This document shows positions 59,253 to 64,000 of a stretch of DNA of 64,000 nucleotides, one piece after another. Within the stretch, counting starts at the first letter, position 1; each line of letters begins with the position of its first letter. The DNA is from Methylobacterium sp. J-070 (lineage in GTDB: Bacteria > Pseudomonadota > Alphaproteobacteria > Rhizobiales > Beijerinckiaceae): the NCBI RefSeq assembly GCF_022829385.1, contig NZ_JAKSXX010000123.1:248001-312000 (forward strand), read 5' to 3'. The notes under the pieces were generated by a model that was not told the origin of the DNA, ran no database searches, and saw only the letters and a program-made list of their open reading frames with translations. Both the position numbers and the translations under genes were made by a program.

Positions 59253-59421
59253 CCGTCCATCCCCTCGGATCCTCGCGGGTCCTCATAGGCCATGGCCGCA
59301 GCCCCGTCAGGGGGCGGCACGGCGGCGGATCCGTCGCCCCGCGCCGGGTCCGGTGGGAACTTCCGGGTTCCGGCTGCGTCGGTTTCACGCAGATCCACGC
59401 AGGCCGTCCTGGGAGGTTCAC

Positions 59422-59685
59422 ATGCGCACATCCCCGATCCTCGCAATCGCCGCGGCACTCGCCCTCGGCTCTTTCGCCGCCGCGGCGGAGCCCGTGAGCC
59501 AGACCGGCACGGGCGGCGGTCCGAGCACGGCCGCGAAGGCCCCCCATACCGCCTCGACCGGCCAGACGGTGCCGAACCCAAGCGCCCTCAACCCGAACGA
59601 GACCGGCAGCATCGAGCAGCGGGATACGCTCGAGCAGCGCAACGACGCGATCACCCGCGGCATCTGCATCGGCTGCTCGCGGTAG
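59422..59685 (+). CDS. Small secreted hypothetical protein
   Basis: An 87-residue exported protein. The ATG at 59422 has GGGAGG six bases upstream. The signal peptide RTSPILAIAAALALGSFAAAA is followed by a Gly/Thr/Ser/Pro-rich disordered region and a conserved-looking C-terminus IEQRDTLEQRNDAITRGICIGC with two cysteines spaced CIGC. The CIGC end could bind metal or haem or form a disulfide, but this is speculation. No family recognised. Confidence 0.68.
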   Translation: MRTSPILAIAAALALGSFAAAAEPVSQTGTGGGPSTAAKAPHTASTGQTVPNPSALNPNETGSIEQRDTLEQRNDAITRGICIGCSR

Positions 59686-59866
59686 GGCGCGCTCAGCGGC
59701 AGGGAGATCGGGGCCGGCGGCGGCGGCGACGTCCCGGAGCGGCTCTCGATCCATGCGTGCGCGACGGCTGTTCACGGCCGCGACCCGGGCGCGTTCGGGC
59801 CTTGAACGGAGGCGCGCCGTCGACCAGATCAGCGATCCCACCCACACCACGAACAGGAGTCGAAGC

Positions 59867-60055
59867 GTGGCGAACCCGACTGTCGATCAGGCGACAGAGA
59901 AGACGTATTTCGGCCAGACATTGTCACAGCATGCGGAGCGGATCAGGAAACTCGCAGCGGAGCGCGGCCTGACCGGCGAGACCTTCGAGCGCGTGACCGC
60001 GAAGGCCGTCGAGATGATCCCGACGATCCGGCTGACCGACGCGGGCAATCGATAG
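59867..60055 (+). CDS. Very small hypothetical protein
   Basis: A 62-residue protein beginning ANPTVDQATEKTYFGQTLSQ after the initiator. The GTG at 59867 has AGGAG eight bases upstream, better than the ATG 38 codons further up. It is helical and charged (AERIRKLAAERGLTGETFERV, then AKAVEMIPTIRL). No signal or membrane segment. Convergent with the gene at 60073, 17 bp away. Function unknown. Confidence 0.6.
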   Translation: MANPTVDQATEKTYFGQTLSQHAERIRKLAAERGLTGETFERVTAKAVEMIPTIRLTDAGNR

Positions 60056-60072
60056 CGCCGGACCGGGGCCAT

Positions 60073-60318
60073 TCAACCCTCGGCCCGCAGGCTCTTGATG
60101 ATGCGGCCGGCGATCTTGCGCACGGCCGCATCGTCCCGCGCCTCGCCCTCGACCTTGTCCCAGAGGTGATCCAGGCTTCCCTCCAGTTCGTCCAGCAGTT
60201 CCGGATGGCGCCGGGCAAGGAAGCGGACCGTCCCGAACAGCAGGTGCTCGGTCGCCATCTCCCGTCGACGGGCCTCGACGAGCGGGTCCAGGTGCGGCGT
60301 GGGGTTCGTATCCGTCAT
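60073..60318 (-). CDS. Small conserved hypothetical protein
   Basis: An 81-residue soluble, mainly helical protein: LDPLVEARRREMATEHLLFGT, VRFLARRHPELLDELEGSLDHL, then DDAAVRKIAGRIIKSLRAEG. The ATG follows TTGGAGCTCC. No recognised domain. It belongs to the cluster of small proteins between 52 and 64 kb. Confidence 0.6.
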   Translation of the reverse strand: MTDTNPTPHLDPLVEARRREMATEHLLFGTVRFLARRHPELLDELEGSLDHLWDKVEGEARDDAAVRKIAGRIIKSLRAEG

Positions 60319-60493
60319 GGAGCTCCAACGATCCGCCGGCGCGGCGGTTCGGCCCGCCCGGCGCGGTCGGACGCCGCGGAGCCCGCGCGCGGCGGGCCGG
60401 AACCGCCGCCGCTGCCCGTCATCGAGGGCAGGGAGCGTCTGCGCGGGCGGGCGATGCGGTGAAGCGCCGGTGGCCGGCCCCCGACCGGACCGC

Positions 60494-60829
60494 TCAGCGC
60501 CGCAATGCGCCGAACCACGCGGTCAGCGGCTCGGCGAAAGCGGCCCACGTCCGCGACCAGACCGTTCCGGGGCGTGCGTCGTCCGGCCGGCCCCCGGCCA
60601 TCAGGGCCGCCACCAGCGCGTCCTCGCGCGCCTTGCATTCGTCCAGGGCGTTGCGCTCGTCTCCGGCACGGCTCTGGCCCGAAGGCTGGTGCGCGGAGGC
60701 GTCGCGCAGGCAGCGGTGCCACGCCAGTTCCAGCGCGCGCGGGTCGGCCGAACTCGCCGCCGGGGCCGCCTGCGCCGAGGGGCCGCCCAGGACGAGCGTC
60801 GCGAACAGGCTGAGCATCGGCATGCGCAT
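60494..60829 (-). CDS. Small secreted hypothetical protein with cysteine pair
   Basis: A 111-residue protein with an N-terminal signal peptide (RMPMLSLFATLVLGGPSAQA). The mature region has HRCLRDASAHQ and LDECKAREDALVAALM, resembling the CxxxxA...C spacing of small periplasmic alphaproteobacterial proteins with one disulfide. The C-terminus VWSRTWAAFAEPLTAWFGALRR is amphipathic. Lies 75 bp behind the CDP-diacylglycerol pyrophosphatase gene on the same strand. Function unknown. Confidence 0.6.
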   Translation of the reverse strand: MRMPMLSLFATLVLGGPSAQAAPAASSADPRALELAWHRCLRDASAHQPSGQSRAGDERNALDECKAREDALVAALMAGGRPDDARPGTVWSRTWAAFAEPLTAWFGALRR

Positions 60830-60904
60830 GACCGCTCTATGCCTGATTCCCGGATCGGCTGGAAAGAACGGATCGGCAACAGTCCGGCGCGCGCGGCGCT
60901 CCCG

Positions 60905-61663
60905 TCAGCTGCTCCGGCGGGGCCGGGCCGCCCGGCAGGCGTGGTCCATCAGGACCTCGGCGCTGGAGCCCGGCATCCTGTAGGCCAGGAGGATCATGCC
61001 CGCCCGCGGGTCGTTCGCATCGGCATCGACCGCCGCGAAGGTGACGTCGCGCAGCCGGTCGCGCCAGCCGGGCACGCGGGCAACGGCCTCGAAGGGGTTG
61101 AACTGCTCCACCGCGTCCGCCGGAACCCGCAGGGCGAGGAAGGACGTCCCCGCGAAGGTCTCCGGGAACGGGGCCCAGGTCGCACCGACGGCTTCGCCGT
61201 GGGTCGTCAACGCCGCCCGCACGATCCCGTGCATGCAGTCGAGGTGGATGTGCAGCTGGTCCTGGCTGCGGCCGCCCACCGAATTCACCTCGAGGCCGAT
61301 CGCCCCGGCCGGCAGCCGGCCCTGCACGGCGTCCGAGACGTCGCGCCGGGCCGCGAGCGCCGCGCGCCAGTAGGCGACTCCGCGGGGACCCTGAAGCACC
61401 GGCGCCTCGATCCCCGATACGTCGTCGGTCGGCATCACGACCATGTGGGTCCGCCGGCTCGGGACGCGCAGCACCGCGGTTCCCGGGCGCTCGCCGTCGC
61501 CGAGGTCGACCGACAGGCAGGGAAAGCTCCGGCCCGTGGCCCGCTTGGCGAGCACGCAGCCCTGCAGCGCGACCCAGAGCACGTCCCGCGTCGGATCGGC
61601 CGCGACGGCGGCCGGCGTCGCGATGAATGCGACCAATGTCGCGATGGCAGCAATCCGGCGCAT
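60905..61663 (-). CDS. cdh: CDP-diacylglycerol pyrophosphatase
   Basis: A 252-residue exported or membrane-anchored enzyme of the HIT-like Cdh family, hydrolysing CDP-diacylglycerol to phosphatidate and CMP. Signal segment RRIAAIATLVAFIATPAAVA, then DPTRDVLWVALQGCVLA, FPCLSVDLGDGERPGTAVL, PTDDVSGIEAPVLQGPRG, AYWRAALAAR, LEVNSVGGRSQDQLHIHLDC with the His-x-His-x catalytic segment, and VDADANDPRAGMILLAY. Length matches E. coli Cdh (about 250). The ATG at 61663 begins the signal peptide. Confidence 0.9.
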   Translation of the reverse strand: MRRIAAIATLVAFIATPAAVAADPTRDVLWVALQGCVLAKRATGRSFPCLSVDLGDGERPGTAVLRVPSRRTHMVVMPTDDVSGIEAPVLQGPRGVAYWRAALAARRDVSDAVQGRLPAGAIGLEVNSVGGRSQDQLHIHLDCMHGIVRAALTTHGEAVGATWAPFPETFAGTSFLALRVPADAVEQFNPFEAVARVPGWRDRLRDVTFAAVDADANDPRAGMILLAYRMPGSSAEVLMDHACRAARPRRSS

Positions 61664-61758
61664 GATCGGCGTTTACGGTCCTTGGCAGCGGTTATGCTAC
61701 AGACAGGTGCGGGCATGACCGTATGCCCCAGCTGTCAGCACAATGTTACGGGGCATCA

Positions 61759-62169
61759 ATGCCGATTTCGGACGCGCGGTGGCTCGACGGGGTGCGGCTC
61801 GCCGCCTGGGCTCTGGTGATCCTCATCGTCGCCGTCACCCTGGTGCCGATCGGTCTTCGGCCGGTCGTGACCGCCAACCCCGGGATCGAGCGCAGCGCCG
61901 CCTACGCGCTGGCCGCCCTGCTCATGATGGCGGGCTACCCGCGGCACTGGCTTCTGATCCTGACCGGCAGCGTCCTCCTGGCCGGTGGGCTGGAGGCGGC
62001 CCAGACCCTGACGAGCACGCGCCACGGTCGGTTCGACGACTTCGCCGTGAAGGCCGCGGCGGCGCTGGCCGGCGGGGGCGTCGGCCTCGCGCTCACGGGC
62101 CTGGCCCGCCGGCGCCTGACCGGCCGGTGCGCGGATGAGCCTGCGCGTGAGGGCGCGGCCCGCGCCTGA
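61759..62169 (+). CDS. VanZ-like small membrane protein
   Basis: A 136-residue protein with about four hydrophobic segments: LAAWALVILIVAVTLVPIGLRP, AAYALAALLMMAGYP, WLLILTGSVLLAGGLEAAQ and AAAALAGGGVGLALTGLA. LEAAQTLTSTRHGRFDDFAVKAAAA matches the VanZ core E..Q....R.....D...N, with Lys in place of the final Asn. The preferred ATG at 61759 follows ACGGGGC; an ATG at 61723 is open upstream. It is divergent from cdh. VanZ-like proteins have undefined envelope roles. Confidence 0.75.
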   Translation: MPISDARWLDGVRLAAWALVILIVAVTLVPIGLRPVVTANPGIERSAAYALAALLMMAGYPRHWLLILTGSVLLAGGLEAAQTLTSTRHGRFDDFAVKAAAALAGGGVGLALTGLARRRLTGRCADEPAREGAARA

Positions 62170-62294
62170 TCGGCCGCGGCGCGCGGGGCGGCCCCGGACG
62201 GACCGGGCCCGCTCGGCGGGGATTTGGATGCACGCACCGGAAACCGCCGAGCTTGCCGAACGTTGCCTTCGGGGGCTCACATGCGAGGTGCGGC

Positions 62295-62597
62295 ATGTTC
62301 GGAGCAGCCAAACTCACGGGACGCTTCTGGTTTCGCAAGACTTGGACGGGCAAGCTGGTCCTGCTCGTCGAGGAAGAGGCGCCGCGGTGGCTCAGCCGCC
62401 ACGGCGCAACCAAGCTCCGCTGGCGCGACGCGCGTCTCCTCGATCTGGCGGAGGCCCCGATGCGCACGCTGATGACCCTGGAACGGACCTACCGGGCGGA
62501 GTTCGCGGCCGGGCCGGGGCGGGTGCTTCAGGCGGTGGTCCCGACCGGGAAGCGGGGCGCGATCGCGACGCCGCTGGGCGACGCCTCCGGCGCCTGA
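62295..62597 (+). CDS. Hypothetical protein
   Basis: A 100-residue protein beginning MFGAAKLTGRFWFRKTWTGK and continuing LVLLVEEEAPRWLSRHGATKLRWRDARLLDL. The ATG at 62295 has GAGGTG upstream; the frame remains open 14 codons earlier. It is a compact basic protein with three aromatic residues near the N-terminus and a Gly/Ala tail. Not recognised; no signal peptide. Confidence 0.6.
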   Translation: MFGAAKLTGRFWFRKTWTGKLVLLVEEEAPRWLSRHGATKLRWRDARLLDLAEAPMRTLMTLERTYRAEFAAGPGRVLQAVVPTGKRGAIATPLGDASGA

Positions 62598-62948
62598 ACG
62601 GGGCGGGTGAAGGGCGCGGGCCGAGCTGGGGCAAAGCTCGACCCGCCTGTCGTTCGGCTTTGCAAACCCCAAGCCGCAGCGACACCGGACGACACCACCC
62701 CGGGGTTAACGGATCCTGAAGCCGCCCGACCGAGCGTTCGCGCGCCCACGACCTCGTGCGCGCAGAAAAGCCGCACCTGCGCCCACCGCAACGGGCATGG
62801 TCCAGCGCTGCGAGCCGACTGATCTATGTTGGTATTTGCGCGCAGATCTGGTCGATAACAGCGAGATTTGGATTTCTTCTTGCAATGTGGACTTGACTGT
62901 CGCGAAGAGACCCCACGTTCATGGGGGACTCATTCGTGAGAGGCGTCA
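62598..62948. promoter_or_regulatory. mucR upstream region
   Basis: About 350 bp. The proximal 130 bp (62815-62945) are AT-richer than the surroundings, with TGATCTATGTT at 62820-62830, CAGATCTG at about 62841-62848 and TTTGGATTTCTTCTTGC. MucR proteins characteristically repress their own genes through AT-rich upstream sites, so these are candidate auto-regulatory elements. The ribosome binding site is GAGAGGC before the ATG at 62949. Confidence 0.5.
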
Positions 62949-63491
62949 ATGGAAGACAACACTTCAGTCCCGAGCCACGACCAGATCGATTTCGTCGAGC
63001 TGACCGCCGACATCGTTTCGGCTTACGTGGCCAACAACTCCGTTCCCGTGCCCGACCTGCCGACGCTTCTGTCGGGCGTTCATGCTGCGCTGACCGGCCT
63101 GGGCCAGTCCTCCGCGCCCGCCGAGCCCGACTTCAAGAGGGCGACGCCGGCGCAGATCAAGAAATCTATCACGCCGGACGCGCTGATCAGCTTCATCGAC
63201 GGCAAGCCGTACAAGACGCTCAAGCGTCATCTCACCGGCAACGGCATGACCATTGAGCAGTACCGGCAGCGCTACGGGCTTCCGCCGGACTATCCGACGA
63301 CGGCGTCGACCTACTCGGCGATGCGGGCCGAGTTCGCCCGCAATGCCGGGCTGGGCCACAAGCGCAGGAGCCCGACCGCGAAGCGCGCCGAGTCGTCCGA
63401 GGCGGCGTCCGCTCCGGAGACCGAGACCCGGGCCGCGCCCGCGAAGCCGGCGAGGGGCCGCAAGTCCAAGACGAAGGAGACGGCTGCCTAG
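62949..63491 (+). CDS. mucR: MucR/Ros-family transcriptional regulator without canonical zinc ligands
   Basis: A 180-residue nucleoid-type regulator. The N-terminal oligomerisation region includes DFVELTADIVSAYVANNSVP and LPTLLSGVHAALTGL. The DNA-binding domain (about residues 68-135) reads ITPDALISFIDGKPYKTLKR and continues HLTGNGMTIEQYRQRYGLPPDYP. In zinc-dependent Ros/MucR the segment is CLEDG and supplies Cys ligands; here it is SFIDG, so the structural zinc is probably absent, as in some Mesorhizobium homologues. A C-terminal Ala/Lys/Pro-rich basic tail follows. Members repress many genes by binding AT-rich DNA with T-A steps. A strong hairpin follows 12 bp downstream. Confidence 0.9.
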   Translation: MEDNTSVPSHDQIDFVELTADIVSAYVANNSVPVPDLPTLLSGVHAALTGLGQSSAPAEPDFKRATPAQIKKSITPDALISFIDGKPYKTLKRHLTGNGMTIEQYRQRYGLPPDYPTTASTYSAMRAEFARNAGLGHKRRSPTAKRAESSEAASAPETETRAAPAKPARGRKSKTKETAA

Positions 63492-63502
63492 ACACGTCGA
63501 CC

Positions 63503-63530
63503 CGGCGCCGGCCAGACCGGGCCGGCGCCG
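63503..63530 (+). terminator. GC-rich hairpin terminator after mucR
   Basis: CGGCGCCGGCC and GGCCGGCGCCG are exact 11-bp complements around a 6-nt loop, beginning 12 bp after the mucR stop and followed by CTTTG. The T-tract is short, but position and stem strength favour a transcription terminator. Confidence 0.6.
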
Positions 63531-63701
63531 CTTTGCGTCGGCGGCGTGTGGCCGTCTTGGGCCTGGCCGCGCGCGGGGCGCGGCCGGTGCCGGTGCGGTG
63601 CGGCCGATCCCCGGCGAATCGCCGGTCCCGGGCCGACCTCCCGGGGCGCGGAACGTCCGGGCCGGCGGGCCGTTGGCCCGTGTCATCGTCAGGAGTTCCG
63701 C

Positions 63702-63953
63702 TTGAACCGGTTGATCCCCGCCCTTCTCCTCGCCGCCACCGCTGCCGGCGCGCCCGCCGCGGCGCAGGACAGGACCGGCACCGCACCGGAGCCGAAGGCC
63801 GAGACCGCCGGCAAACCCGCCGCCGACACCGTGGAGCCGGGCAAGACCGCGACGGATGCGGTGACCAATCCGGCCGCCGTGCCGCCGACCGAGGGCGCGG
63901 TCGGCACCGGCAAACCGCCGGCCACGAACGCGGCGCCGAAGCCCGACCGATAG
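63702..63953 (+). CDS. Small secreted Pro/Ala/Thr-rich protein
   Basis: An 83-residue exported protein starting with TTG; AGGAG lies six bases upstream and the frame has no better start. The signal peptide NRLIPALLLAATAAGAPAAAA-type segment (ending PAAAQ) is followed by a disordered chain of Lys/Pro/Thr/Ala repeats (PEPKAETAGKPAADTVEPGK). No cysteine or domain. Similar in style to the secreted protein at 59422. Function unknown. Confidence 0.6.
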   Translation: MNRLIPALLLAATAAGAPAAAQDRTGTAPEPKAETAGKPAADTVEPGKTATDAVTNPAAVPPTEGAVGTGKPPATNAAPKPDR

Positions 63954-64000
63954 ATCCGTCCGGCATGCCGCCGACGTGGCCGAAGCAGGGCGGCCCTGGC

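Noticed and set aside
58687..59850. 387-codon minus-strand frame
   Set aside because: Shadow of GC-rich DNA covering the small orphan gene at 58992 and flanks; no protein-like composition.

Overview
This is about 64 kb of high-GC DNA with the codon usage and gene content of an alphaproteobacterium of the Hyphomicrobiales, most likely the Methylobacterium/Methylorubrum group. Pointers are a MucR-type regulator with an ISFIDGKPYKTLKRHL core, a GCG_CRPN-type secreted protein, repeated tripartite tricarboxylate (Bug/Tct) and Liv-type transport genes, and very GC-rich third positions. The lineage call is inference, because there is no rRNA or tRNA in the window. Most of the window is accessory chromosome devoted to scavenging organic nitrogen and carboxylic acids, followed by a region of small orphan proteins.

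Region by region: 1-3.8 kb holds a partial glutathione S-transferase, a small orphan protein, a carotenoid oxygenase, a SAM methyltransferase and an IS3-type transposase OrfA-like protein. 3.85-10.2 kb (minus strand) is a tightly overlapped urtABCDE-type urea/short-chain amide ABC importer ending in a formamidase. Diverging from it, 10.9-18.2 kb carries an SsuA/TauA-type ABC importer, a cyclic-amide amidohydrolase, a hydantoin-racemase-like protein lacking both expected cysteines, a maleate-isomerase/arylmalonate-decarboxylase-like protein on the other strand, and an M20 ureido-acid amidohydrolase. Together these look like uptake of an N-heterocycle or hydantoin/ureide, stepwise ring opening and decarbamoylation, and re-uptake and hydrolysis of the small amides released. 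18.2-20.2 kb is an orphan Liv-type binding protein with a YciI-like and a muconolactone-isomerase-like protein.

20.3-27.5 kb has a two-component system divergent from a small PhaR-like DNA-binding protein and a CusBA/CzcBA-type RND efflux pair without its outer-membrane factor. 27.5-29.5 kb is a membrane GGDEF/EAL protein. 29.9-38.8 kb is a carboxylate catabolic block: tctAB, two Bug binding proteins, two SDRs, a citryl-CoA-lyase-like protein, an acyl-CoA ligase and an IclR regulator, with a 16-bp tandem repeat in front of one Bug gene. 39.3-44.3 kb is a complete branched-chain-type ABC importer with a LivM-LivG fusion. After a roughly 1-kb gene-free interval whose distal half is the most AT-rich DNA of the window, 45.3-50.9 kb encodes a molybdenum hydroxylase (FAD subunit plus fused 2Fe-2S/Mo subunit), a membrane-anchored double ABM-domain protein and a probable outer-membrane barrel, next to an AraC regulator.

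52-64 kb is mostly small proteins: two paralogous helical orphans, several small secreted proteins, an EgtD-type histidine methyltransferase paired with another methyltransferase, a decayed YqcI/YcgG gene, YgjV- and DUF4336-type proteins, a CDP-diacylglycerol pyrophosphatase, a VanZ-like protein and a MucR regulator followed by a strong hairpin. No tRNA, rRNA, CRISPR array, prophage or replication origin was recognised.
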